Source: Patulibacter sp. (lineage in GTDB: Bacteria; Actinomycetota; Thermoleophilia; Solirubrobacterales; Solirubrobacteraceae). Taken from it: DNA of 9,022 nucleotides. This document shows positions 1 to 6,285 of this stretch, one piece after another. Each line of letters starts with the position of its first letter. Within the stretch, counting starts at the first letter, position 1. The stretch spans positions 1-9,022 of the forward strand of contig JALRCL010000516.1 of assembly GCA_023268575.1 (NCBI GenBank), written 5' to 3'. Made by a program: the position numbers and the translations under genes. Below the pieces are notes generated by a model, which saw nothing but the letters and a program-made list of their open reading frames with translations, had not been told where the DNA came from and did no database searches.

Positions 1-89
1 GCGAGACGAGCACCGTCGCCGAGACGGGCTCGATCACCCCTCTCGCCCCACGCACCGCGACACCGAAGGGCCCGCGTGCACATCCCTGA
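1..89 (+). CDS. Possible 3' end of an upstream gene (partial, unrecognised)
   Basis: The frame starting at base 3 is open from the window edge to a TGA at 87-89. It has the highest G/C share at third codon positions of the three plus frames here (about 22 of 28 codons), as expected for real coding DNA in this genome. It would overlap the cbiM start by 14 nt, which fits the overlapping style of the operon that follows. The 28 visible residues (polar, Thr/Pro/Ala-rich) match nothing I recognise. It could equally be a non-coding leader for cbiM. No cobalamin riboswitch B12 box is visible. Confidence 0.3.
   Translation, partial: ETSTVAETGSITPLAPRTATPKGPRAHP
65..70 (+). promoter_or_regulatory. 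Ribosome binding site deciding the GTG start of cbiM
   Basis: GAAGGG lies 5 nt upstream of the GTG at 76. It supports the GTG as the true start, which matters because the first two residues (Met-His) of this family are part of the metal site. Confidence 0.5.
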
Positions 90-903
90 GGGCTTCCTCG
101 CCGCCCCGGTCACCGCGACCGGCGCCGCCGTCGCCGTCGCGGGGCTGACCGTCTGCGTGCGGCGCGCCCGGTTGACGGGCGAGGACGGCCGGCTGCCGCT
201 GGCCGGCCTCGCTGGCGCGTTCTTCATCGTCGGCGACTCGCCGTTCGTCCCGCTCGGGTTCGGGACGCAGGGCCACCTGCTCGGCGGCACGCTCGCCGTC
301 GCGCTGCTCGGACCCTGGCTCGGCGCGCTGACGATCGCGGTCGTCACGATCCTCCAGGCGCTCGTCCAGGGCGACGGCGGGATCACGACGCTCGGCCTGA
401 ACATCGTGAACTCGGCGCTCGTCCCCGCGTTCCTCGGTTGGCCGATCCTGCGTGGGATCCAACGCGCCGCCCAGGGACTCGGCGGCCGGGGGCGCCCCGG
501 ACCGCTCGCGCTCGCCTGCGGCATCGCGGCGTTCATCAACGTCCTGCTCGCGGCGTCGCTCTTCGTCGTCGAGTACCTCGTCGGCGCGAAGGTCGAGATC
601 GACCGCGCGGCGCTCGCCGGCACGACGCTCGGCACGTACGCCCTCGTCGCGGTCATCGAGGCGCTGCTCACCGCGGGCATCGTGCGCGCGCTGCTCGCCC
701 GCCGGCCCGACCTCGTCCTCATCGCGCCGCCCGAGCTGCGCCGGGGCCGGCCGCGACGACGCCCCGTGCCGATGCAGGCCGGCGGCGGCGCGTACGTCCC
801 GCCGCCGCCCGGCTGCGAGCCCGAGCGCCCGCCCCGCCGCCCGCCCGACGCCGGAGCACCACCCGGCGCCGTCCGTCCCTCGACCCCGGAGGCCTCGCCA
901 TGA
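76..903 (+). CDS. cbiM: CbiM-type cobalt/nickel ECF transporter substrate-binding permease
   Basis: This is the integral membrane S component that binds Co2+ or Ni2+ for an energy-coupling-factor transporter; its CbiQ/CbiO partners are not in the window. The N-terminus MHIPEGFL is the family signature. In the related NikM2 structure the free Met1 amino group, His2 and His67 coordinate the metal; here His2 is present and a His falls exactly at residue 67, in the motif GHLLGGTLAVALLGPW (66-81). Hydrophobic segments are visible at about 12-28, 42-60, 68-92, 110-122, 142-165 and 183-207. The next motif, GDGGITTLGLNIVNSALVP (about 100-118), is also typical. From about residue 210 there is an Arg/Pro-rich tail of some 65 residues that is absent from usual family members of about 220 residues and probably cytosolic or disordered. 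The GTG start is preceded by GAAGGG. The stop overlaps the cobO start (ATGA). Cobalt is the likely substrate given the cobalamin neighbours, but nickel cannot be excluded. Confidence 0.93.
   Translation: MHIPEGFLAAPVTATGAAVAVAGLTVCVRRARLTGEDGRLPLAGLAGAFFIVGDSPFVPLGFGTQGHLLGGTLAVALLGPWLGALTIAVVTILQALVQGDGGITTLGLNIVNSALVPAFLGWPILRGIQRAAQGLGGRGRPGPLALACGIAAFINVLLAASLFVVEYLVGAKVEIDRAALAGTTLGTYALVAVIEALLTAGIVRALLARRPDLVLIAPPELRRGRPRRRPVPMQAGGGAYVPPPPGCEPERPPRRPPDAGAPPGAVRPSTPEASP
888..892 (+). promoter_or_regulatory. Ribosome binding site for cobO
   Basis: GGAGG is placed 7 nt before the ATG at 900, inside the last codons of cbiM. It fixes the cobO start well downstream of earlier in-frame start codons and gives the adenosyltransferase its own initiation signal besides translational coupling. 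Confidence 0.7.
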
Positions 904-1580
904 GCCGCCCCGACGACGGCGCGACCGCCGCCGATCCCAGCACCCCGCCCGACCAGCGCGCCGCCGCACGGCACGCGGCCGCCGACGTCCCGCACGCCCC
1001 GGACGACCAGGGCAGCGCCGAGCCGCGGCGCCGCAAGCCGCGCGACAAGCCGCTGGTGGCCGTCATCACCGGCCCGGGCAAGGGCAAGTCGAGCCACGGC
1101 TTCGGCATGCTCCAGCGCTCGTGGGCCCGGGGCTACCGCTGCGGCGTCTTCCAGTTCGTCAAGGGCGGCAAGTGGAAGGTCGGCGAGCGCAAGGCCGCCC
1201 AGGTCCTCTCGGACTCCGGCGAGGGCGGCACGATCGAGTGGGAGACGATGGGCAAGGGCTGGACCTGGATCCAGCGCGACCTCACGGAATCCGAGGGCCT
1301 CACCCGCGAGGGCTGGGCCGAGGTGCGCCGCCGGATCGCCGAGGCCCGCTACGAGTTCCTCCTGCTCGACGAGCTGACGTACCCGATCAGCTGGGGCTGG
1401 ATCGACGTCGAGGAGGTCGTCGCCGCGCTGCGCGATCGCCCCGGCTTCCAGCACGTCGTGATCACGGGCCGCAACGCCCACCCGGCGCTCGTCGAGGCGG
1501 CCGACCTCGTCAGCGAGATCGAGAGCGTGAAGCATCCGATCAAGCAGGGGATCCGGGCGCAGCAGGGCATCGAGTGGTGA
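900..1580 (+). CDS. cobO: Cob(I)yrinic acid a,c-diamide adenosyltransferase (CobO/BtuR type)
   Basis: A cytosolic P-loop enzyme of 226 residues that transfers the 5'-deoxyadenosyl group from ATP to cobalt(I) corrinoids. The nucleotide-binding loop GPGKGKSS lies at about 58-65 with the family's reversed-looking Walker A. It is followed by the corrinoid-side signatures GVFQFVKGGKWKVGER, WETMGKGWTW, the acidic Walker B-like LLLDELTYP, VVITGRNAHP and the C-terminal KHPIKQGIRAQQGIEW. All key motifs are present. The first ~50 residues are an Ala/Pro/Asp/Arg-rich extension that precedes the catalytic domain and is likely disordered; family members are usually about 200 residues. The ATG at 900 was chosen because GGAGG precedes it and it overlaps the cbiM stop as ATGA. 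The open frame continues upstream, but that part overlaps cbiM and has no protein-like composition. Its own stop overlaps the next gene (GTGA). Confidence 0.95.
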   Translation: MSRPDDGATAADPSTPPDQRAAARHAAADVPHAPDDQGSAEPRRRKPRDKPLVAVITGPGKGKSSHGFGMLQRSWARGYRCGVFQFVKGGKWKVGERKAAQVLSDSGEGGTIEWETMGKGWTWIQRDLTESEGLTREGWAEVRRRIAEARYEFLLLDELTYPISWGWIDVEEVVAALRDRPGFQHVVITGRNAHPALVEAADLVSEIESVKHPIKQGIRAQQGIEW

Positions 1581-2662
1581 GCGTCCCGGCTCAGCGGCTG
1601 CTCGTCATCCCCGACGGCCTCGCCGAGGCGCTCCCCTCGCCGGACCGCCCGGACGCGCCGCCGACGACGCTCGCGGCGACGCGGACGCTCGCGCTCGACC
1701 AGCTGGCACGGCGCGGCGCCGTCCGGCCGGTGGCGGTCACGCCGGACGGGCTGCACCCCGGCAGCGAGACCGGCATCTCGCTGCTCCTCGGCTGGACGCC
1801 GGCGACGAGCCTCGACCTGCGGCCGCACCGGGTCCATGCCGACGAGCACCCCGGCACCCTCTCCCGGGGGCGGATCGACGCCGCCGCCCGCGGGCTCCAC
1901 GAGCCCGACGGCGCCGCGGTGCACCGCATCGACGTCCGGCACGACGACGGCCGTCCCTGGCCCGAGCTCGGTGCGGCGGCCGAGGCGCTGCTGCGCGGCT
2001 CCGGCGGCGAGGAGGCGTTGCACGTCCAGCGCCTCGACGGCCACAAGCTCGTCGTCTTCGCGGTCACCGAGCCCCTGCTGCCGCCCCGCGCGGATCTCGT
2101 CGCCGCCGCGCGGATGGCGGGCGTGGCGGTCGCCGACGACGATCCGCCGCGGCTGAAGCTCTGGCCCGACGGCGCCGTCCCGCCGCCGATCCTCGACGAG
2201 GAGACCGTCGTCGTCTGCGCGCCCCGCTCGACGGCCGCCGGCATCGCGCGGATCATGGGCGCCGAGACGCTCCACCCGCGCGGGGCGACCGGCGACGTCG
2301 GCACCGACCTCGCGGCGAAGGCCCGCGCCGCCACGGCGCTCCTGCGCGACGGGGTGCCGACGGTCGTCGTGCACGTCGGCGCGCCGGACGAGGCCGCCCA
2401 CCGCCACGACCCGGCGCTGAAGGCGCGCGAGCTCCAGCGGCTGGACCGCGACCTGCTCGCCCCGCTCGCCGGCGTCGCGATGGACCTCGGCGCGACGGTC
2501 GCCGTCTGCCCGGACCACGGCAGCGACCCGCGGACGGGACGGCACACCGCCGATCCGGTCCCGGCGCTCCTGTGGGGCCCCGGCGTGCCGCGGACCGGAC
2601 CGGACCGGATGACGGAGGCCGGCGTCGCCGATCTCGCGCCGGTCGCCGGTCCCTGGGCCTGA
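1577..2662 (+). CDS. ApgM-like phosphomutase/phosphatase homologue (alkaline phosphatase superfamily) in the cobalamin operon
   Basis: 361 residues, resembling archaeal-type cofactor-independent phosphoglycerate mutase (ApgM, also annotated as a proposed homoserine kinase). Family landmarks appear in order: VIPDGL with metal ligand Asp13; TTLAATRTLALDQLARRGAV; the nucleophile region HPGSETGISLLLGW with Ser63 in the place of the phosphorylated Ser of PGSDVANLSLLGY; LKLWPDG (equivalent to WLWGQG); GATGDVGTDLAAKA; the ligand motif GAPDEAAHRHD (Asp271, His275); PDHGSD (Asp313, His314); and GRHTADPVP (His323). The TGRGPLEA substrate loop of true mutases is degenerate here (SRGRIDAAA), so the substrate may differ. 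The family is about 400 residues, so this one is slightly short. The GTG start gives a 4-nt overlap with cobO and no strong Shine-Dalgarno sequence, implying translational coupling. The context argues for a cobalamin step such as alpha-ribazole phosphate dephosphorylation or threonine phosphorylation rather than glycolysis; this is inference. Confidence 0.85.
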   Translation: MSVPAQRLLVIPDGLAEALPSPDRPDAPPTTLAATRTLALDQLARRGAVRPVAVTPDGLHPGSETGISLLLGWTPATSLDLRPHRVHADEHPGTLSRGRIDAAARGLHEPDGAAVHRIDVRHDDGRPWPELGAAAEALLRGSGGEEALHVQRLDGHKLVVFAVTEPLLPPRADLVAAARMAGVAVADDDPPRLKLWPDGAVPPPILDEETVVVCAPRSTAAGIARIMGAETLHPRGATGDVGTDLAAKARAATALLRDGVPTVVVHVGAPDEAAHRHDPALKARELQRLDRDLLAPLAGVAMDLGATVAVCPDHGSDPRTGRHTADPVPALLWGPGVPRTGPDRMTEAGVADLAPVAGPWA

Positions 2663-2707
2663 CCCGCGTCGCGGATCCGGATCGCCGCGCGCCGTGGGCC
2701 GGTGCGC

Positions 2708-2732
2708 TCCGGTCGCCGCGACCACGACCGGA
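2708..2732 (+). terminator. Hairpin after the cbiM-cobO-apgM-like operon
   Basis: TCCGGTCG (2708-2715) and CGACCGGA (2725-2732) form a perfect 8-bp stem with a 9-nt loop, 45 nt downstream of the stop codon. There is no T-tract, as is common in high-GC actinobacteria, so termination is inferred from position only. Confidence 0.4.
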
Positions 2733-2772
2733 CGGACCGGTGGCGGCCCTCGGCGGGACCACGCGGGACCCC

Positions 2773-2880
2773 GTCGACCATCGGCAGGACCTGCACCGGG
2801 GCGCGACGGTGATCGGCGGGACCGGCGTCGGCCATCGGCAGGGCGTGCACCGGAGCGCGACGGCGATCGACGGGACCTGC
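2773..2880. repeat. Tandem 54-bp direct repeat (two copies, about 87% identical)
   Basis: The 54-nt units 2773-2826 and 2827-2880 abut and agree at 47 of 54 positions; both start GTCGRCCATCGGCAGG and end in CGGGACCKGC. The core GGRGCGCGACGG recurs at 2798, 2852 and again at 2910 in a decayed third unit. The block fills much of the 294-nt gene-free stretch 2663-2956 and ends just before the promoter of the next gene. No protein-coding function is evident in any frame. Possible roles are tandem regulator-binding sites or a decaying minisatellite. Confidence 0.75.
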
Positions 2881-2921
2881 AGGGCTCCCGCCGCGGTGGG
2901 ACCTGGACGGGAGCGCGACGG

Positions 2922-2950
2922 CCGACGCGCCGCGACGGCGCCGCTAGCGT
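2922..2950 (+). promoter_or_regulatory. Promoter for a leaderless transcript of the propeller gene
   Basis: The -10-like TAGCGT at 2945-2950 (TANNNT) is followed by exactly 6 nt and then the ATG at 2957, so transcription would start at or next to the start codon. A weak -35-like CCGACG sits at 2922-2927 with a 17-nt spacer. No Shine-Dalgarno sequence precedes the gene, which agrees with leaderless expression. Confidence 0.6.
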
Positions 2951-2956
2951 CGCGTC

Positions 2957-4429
2957 ATGCTCGCCACCGCCCCCGCCCGCGCCGCCGCGCTCGGCGTCCT
3001 GCTGCTCCTGGCGGCGGTCCCCGCTCCCGCGTCCGCCGCCCGTCCGGGCGTCCTCGAGCCGCTCGCCGGCCCGGGCGCGTGCATCACCGTCGACCCGGCC
3101 GTGGCGCCGGGCTGCCGCGTCGGGCGGGGCTTCGGCAACCCCTCCGGCGGGGCCGCGCTGTCGCCGCTGCGGGACGTGCTCGCGGTCCCGCAGGGCACCG
3201 GGCCGGACGTCGCGCTGGTCCGGCGCGACACGTGGCTCGGCCGGCTGCGCCAGGCGGCGGGGCCGTCGGGCTGCCTCACGACGACCCGCGACGACCCGCG
3301 GCGGACGACGAGCTGCCGCCCGGTCCGCGGGATCGCCGCGACGGCCGAGGCCGTCGCGTGGGGACCACGCGGGCGCACGCTGTTCGTCGTCTCCGACACG
3401 GAGCCGATCCCCGAGGGCGCGGCGAGCGGCCTCGTGGCCCTGGCGGTGCTCGAGCGCGCACCGGACGGCGCCCTGCGCCAGCCCGACGGGCCGGCCGGCT
3501 GCGTCGCCTCGGCGCCGCTGGAGGACTGCGCCGTCGTCCCGTCGCTCGGGCGGCGGTTCGTCGTCAACCCGTACGGCATCCGGCAGAGCTACGCGCCGAC
3601 CGCGAGCGTCTCGCTGGCCAGCGGCGACCGCGACGTCTACGTCGGGGGCTCCTCGCTGACGCTGCTGCGGCGGGCGCCGGGCGCCGGCTGGCGGGCCGCG
3701 GGCTGCGTCGGGCCGACCGCCGCCGACGGCTGCGCGGCCGCCGCTCCGGCGGTCGACCTGAGCGCACCGCGCTGGACGGCGGGCGGCCGCGTCGGGATCG
3801 CCGTCGCGGTCGCCGAGGGCCCCTCGCCCGTGGACTCGCCGAGCGCGGTGGTCAGCGTGCGCCGGGATCCGGCCACCGGCGCCCTGTCGCCGGCGCTCGC
3901 CTCCTGCTGGGCGGGGCCCGCGCTCCCCGGGTGCCGCCGCGACCGGCGGCTCTCGTCGTCGGTCCCCGGCGACGGCGTCGCGCTGACGGGCCGCGCGAGC
4001 GTCCTCGTCGGCAGCGCGCCGACGAGCTACGGCCTGCCGCCGGGTCCCGACGTCCCGTTCTCCGTCGCCGCACTGCGCCTCGGCGACGACGGCGCGCTGC
4101 GACCGGTGGCGCACGGCTGCGTCAGCTCGACCGCCCGGCGCGGCTGCGTCCGGGACCGGCGGCTCTCCGGCCCCTCGAGCCTCGGCGTATCGGCCAGCGG
4201 CCGGCGGGTGGTCGTGGCCTCCGGCGACGGCGCGCTCGTGGTGCTGCGCCGCGACGGCCGGGACCGGCTGCGACCGCTCGTCCACCGCGCGGCGTGCAGC
4301 GGCCGCGGATGCCGCGGGCCGTGGGCGTGGCCCCAGCAGGTCCTGGTCCCGGGCGGGGACCGCAACGCCTACGTGCTCTCCAGCAGCACCGCCGACACCG
4401 GCACGATCGCGGGCTTCCGCCTCCGCTGA
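2957..4429 (+). CDS. Secreted protein with seven Cys-paired repeats, predicted beta-propeller
   Basis: 490 residues. A signal peptide is clear: a short basic start (Arg8), hydrophobic core about 9-21 (LGVLLLLAAV), and an AXA site near residue 25-28. The mature part consists of about seven repeats of some 68 residues, each with a loop carrying two cysteines, usually GC-x8-GC: Cys pairs 42/53, 106/120, 182/191, 250/259, 317/326, 388/397 and 447/452. There are exactly 14 cysteines and none outside these pairs, so each repeat probably closes one disulfide outside the membrane. Strand-like segments such as DVYVGGSSLTLLRR and RRVVVASGDGALVVLRR, with 'tG.L' turns (DPATGALSP, DDGALRPV), resemble YncE/lactonase-like seven-bladed propellers. 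No catalytic residues are identifiable. It interrupts the cobalamin genes on the same strand but seems to have its own leaderless promoter, so a role in B12 metabolism is not shown. Confidence 0.8.
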   Translation: MLATAPARAAALGVLLLLAAVPAPASAARPGVLEPLAGPGACITVDPAVAPGCRVGRGFGNPSGGAALSPLRDVLAVPQGTGPDVALVRRDTWLGRLRQAAGPSGCLTTTRDDPRRTTSCRPVRGIAATAEAVAWGPRGRTLFVVSDTEPIPEGAASGLVALAVLERAPDGALRQPDGPAGCVASAPLEDCAVVPSLGRRFVVNPYGIRQSYAPTASVSLASGDRDVYVGGSSLTLLRRAPGAGWRAAGCVGPTAADGCAAAAPAVDLSAPRWTAGGRVGIAVAVAEGPSPVDSPSAVVSVRRDPATGALSPALASCWAGPALPGCRRDRRLSSSVPGDGVALTGRASVLVGSAPTSYGLPPGPDVPFSVAALRLGDDGALRPVAHGCVSSTARRGCVRDRRLSGPSSLGVSASGRRVVVASGDGALVVLRRDGRDRLRPLVHRAACSGRGCRGPWAWPQQVLVPGGDRNAYVLSSSTADTGTIAGFRLR

Positions 4430-4502
4430 GCCGTCCGTCCGGGGTTCTCGGTCGCTCGCCTCCGGGGGCCCGGGAGCTGCTCTCGCGAACGTCCCGGGGC
4501 AG

Positions 4503-4508
4503 TACGCT
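4503..4508 (+). promoter_or_regulatory. -10 element for a leaderless transcript into the small ORF and cobB
   Basis: TACGCT (TANNNT) is followed by 6 nt and then GTG at 4515, the same geometry as at 2945-2957. No convincing -35 element is seen. This would make the small ORF leaderless and place cobB second on its mRNA. Confidence 0.5.
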
Positions 4509-4514
4509 GTCGGC

Positions 4515-4613
4515 GTGTCGAGACCGTTCCGCGTCGTCGGGCGCCCGAGCCTCGTGCTCGCGCTCCTCGGACACCGGGAGCGACCGTCCGGCGCCCCGGC
4601 CCCGACGCCATGA
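4515..4613 (+). CDS. Small leaderless ORF coupled to cobB (32 residues)
   Basis: Starting at a GTG placed 6 nt after a TANNNT -10 element, this frame encodes 32 residues: a basic N-terminus (MSRPFRVVGRPS), a short hydrophobic stretch (LVLALLG) and a Pro-rich end. Its TGA overlaps the cobB ATG as ATGA, the same junction used throughout the upstream cobalamin operon. No Shine-Dalgarno sequence is visible before the cobB ATG (the bases ahead are CCGGCCCCGACGCC), so ribosomes finishing this ORF are the most obvious source of cobB initiation. It may be a leader or coupling peptide rather than a functional protein. I do not recognise the sequence. The alternative is that it is fortuitous and cobB has a non-SD start of its own. 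Confidence 0.5.
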   Translation: MSRPFRVVGRPSLVLALLGHRERPSGAPAPTP

Positions 4614-6058
4614 CCGCCCGCATCGTCATCGCCGGGACGAGCTCCGGCGCCGGCAAGACGACCGTCGCCAGCGGCTTGATGGCCGCGTTCCGCGCCCGCG
4701 GTCGCACCGTTCAGGGCGCGAAGGTCGGCCCCGACTTCATCGACCCGAGCTACCACGCGCTGGCCACCGGCCGGCCCGCCCGCAACCTCGACGCGTTCCT
4801 CGCCGGACCGGAGCTCGTGTCGCCGCTGCTGGCGCACGCGATCGCGGATCTCGCCGACGACGGACGCCCCGCCGACCTGACGGTGATCGAGGGGGTCATG
4901 GGGCTCTTCGACGGGGCGTCGGGTCGCGGCGAGCTCGCCTCGACCGCGCACGTCGCGAAGCTCACGCGCAGCCCGGTCGTGCTCGTCGTCGACGCGGCGG
5001 CGATGGCGCGCTCCGTCGCCGCCCTCGTGCTCGGCTTCCGCAACTACGACCTCGCCGTCGACGTCGCGGGAGTGATCCTCAATCGGGTCGGCTCGAGCTT
5101 CCACGCGGACCTCCTGCGGGAGGCGCTCGAGCCGATCGGCGTCCCGGTGCTCGGCGCGCTGACGCGCGACGACCGGCTCGTGGCGCCGTCGCGCCACCTC
5201 GGCCTCGTCCCGGTCGACGAGCGCGACGCCCGAGCGCGGGAGACGCTCGACGTCCTCGCGGCACGCGTGGCGGAGGAGGTCGACCTCGACGCCCTCGAGC
5301 GCCTGGCGAGCGCCGCGCCGCCGCTCGGCCCCGCCTGGGATCCGACGCAGGCGCTCGCGCGCGCCGCCGGCGAGCCCGGGCGGACGCCCGCGACCGAGCC
5401 GGGCACGGCGCCCGCCGCCGGAGGGCTCGTCGCCGTCCCGCCGCCCCCGGAGCGCCGGCCGCGGATCGCGTACGCCGCCGGCGCGGCGTTCACCTTCCGC
5501 TACACGGAGAACCTCGAGCTCCTGCGCGCCGCCGGCGCCGAGCTCGTCCCGTTCGACCCGATCCACGACGCCGCCCTGCCGGAGGCGACCGAGGCGCTGT
5601 ACCTCGGCGGCGGGTTCCCGGAGGAGCACGGCGAGGCCCTCGCGGCGAACGCCGCCATGCGCGCCGCGGTCGCCGAGCTCGCCGCCGCCGGACGGCCGAT
5701 CGTCGCGGAGTGCGGTGGGCTGCTCTACCTCGGCGGCACGCTCGACGGTCGCCCGATGTGCGGCGTGCTCGACGGGACCGGCGCGCTCGGCACGCGCCTG
5801 ACCCTCGGGTACCGCGAGGCCGAGGCGGGCGCGGACTCCCCGCTCTGGCGCGCCGGCGAGGTCGTCCGCGGGCACGAGTTCCACTACTCGACGCTGTCGC
5901 CGGAGGCGACCACGCCCCCGGCGTGGACCCTGCGCTCGCGCGGGCGCGAGCGCGCCGAGGGCGTCGCGTCCCGGACCCTTCACGCGAGCTACCTGCACAC
6001 CCACTGGGCCGCCTTCCCGCAGGCCGCGACCCGCCTCGTGGCCGCGGCGGGCGCCTGA
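4610..6058 (+). CDS. cobB: Cobyrinate / hydrogenobyrinate a,c-diamide synthase
   Basis: 482 residues, two domains. It converts the a and c carboxylates of the corrin ring to amides using ATP and glutamine; the CobB (aerobic) and CbiA (anaerobic) versions cannot be separated from sequence alone. The N-terminal CbiA/DTBS-like ATPase domain begins RIVIAGTSSGAGKTTV with Walker A at 9-18, then KVGPDFIDPSYH, NLDAFL and EGVMGLFDG, all characteristic. After a Pro/Ala-rich linker (about 245-285) comes the GATase_3 glutamine amidotransferase domain: AYAAGAAFTFRYTENLELL, LYLGGGFPEEH, the nucleophile motif VAECGGLLYLGG (Cys368), LGYREAEA, GHEFHYS (422-428) and ASYLHTHWAAFP with the catalytic His near 463-465. 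No catalytic residue is missing. The ATG overlaps the stop of a 32-codon ORF and lacks a Shine-Dalgarno sequence. Two hairpins follow the stop codon. Confidence 0.95.
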   Translation: MTARIVIAGTSSGAGKTTVASGLMAAFRARGRTVQGAKVGPDFIDPSYHALATGRPARNLDAFLAGPELVSPLLAHAIADLADDGRPADLTVIEGVMGLFDGASGRGELASTAHVAKLTRSPVVLVVDAAAMARSVAALVLGFRNYDLAVDVAGVILNRVGSSFHADLLREALEPIGVPVLGALTRDDRLVAPSRHLGLVPVDERDARARETLDVLAARVAEEVDLDALERLASAAPPLGPAWDPTQALARAAGEPGRTPATEPGTAPAAGGLVAVPPPPERRPRIAYAAGAAFTFRYTENLELLRAAGAELVPFDPIHDAALPEATEALYLGGGFPEEHGEALAANAAMRAAVAELAAAGRPIVAECGGLLYLGGTLDGRPMCGVLDGTGALGTRLTLGYREAEAGADSPLWRAGEVVRGHEFHYSTLSPEATTPPAWTLRSRGRERAEGVASRTLHASYLHTHWAAFPQAATRLVAAAGA

Positions 6059-6065
6059 CGCGACG

Positions 6066-6098
6066 GCGTCCGCGGCGTACGGCGCACGCCGGGGACGC
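6066..6098 (+). terminator. Hairpin immediately after cobB
   Basis: GCGTCC (6066-6071) pairs with GGACGC (6093-6098) and CGGCGT (6073-6078) with ACGCCG (6086-6091), separated by one G-G mismatch, with a 7-nt loop. It begins 8 nt after the cobB stop. It has no T-tract. Confidence 0.45.
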
Positions 6099-6141
6099 GG
6101 CGCCAGGGCCGGTCCCCCGGAGCCGGTCGGGCGCACCCGCG

Positions 6142-6171
6142 GCGCGTCCGCGCCGGCCGCCGCGGACGCGC
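6142..6171 (+). terminator. Second hairpin downstream of cobB
   Basis: GCGCGTCCGCG (6142-6152) and CGCGGACGCGC (6161-6171) form a perfect 11-bp stem with an 8-nt loop. With the hairpin at 6066-6098 it makes a tandem terminator-like block separating cobB from the next gene. Confidence 0.45.
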
Positions 6172-6272
6172 GGGGCAGCCGAGCGGCGATCGTCTGCGGC
6201 CTTCTTCCCGGAGTTTGCGGGAACTTCGTGGTCGATGTCGTCCGACGGCCCTGGCAGGATGCGACAAACCCG

Positions 6273-6277
6273 AGGAG
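6273..6277 (+). promoter_or_regulatory. Ribosome binding site of the small hypothetical gene
   Basis: AGGAG lies 8 nt before the GTG at 6286. It favours this start over the in-frame ATG at 6259, which has no such signal. The region just upstream (6200-6270) is locally less GC-rich, as expected for a promoter, with a weak CAGGAT -10 candidate at 6255-6260. Confidence 0.6.
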
Positions 6278-6285
6278 CGTCAGCC

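Noticed and set aside
1..75. Cobalamin riboswitch upstream of cbiM
   Set aside because: Expected from pathway logic, but no B12-box-like sequence or riboswitch core is visible in the 75 available bases, and a coding frame seems open there instead.
2773..2880. CRISPR array
   Set aside because: The repeats abut without unique spacers, there are only two good copies and no cas genes are nearby.
4430..4610. Cobalamin riboswitch upstream of cobB
   Set aside because: No B12 box or extended pairing core was found. The -10 element with an adjacent GTG explains the region more simply.
2572..6285. Long plus-strand open frame running through the propeller and cobB genes in another frame
   Set aside because: Arg-rich low-complexity translation with no domain signature. 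Only its last 98 codons, from the GTG at 6286, have a ribosome site and normal composition, and those were kept as a separate gene.
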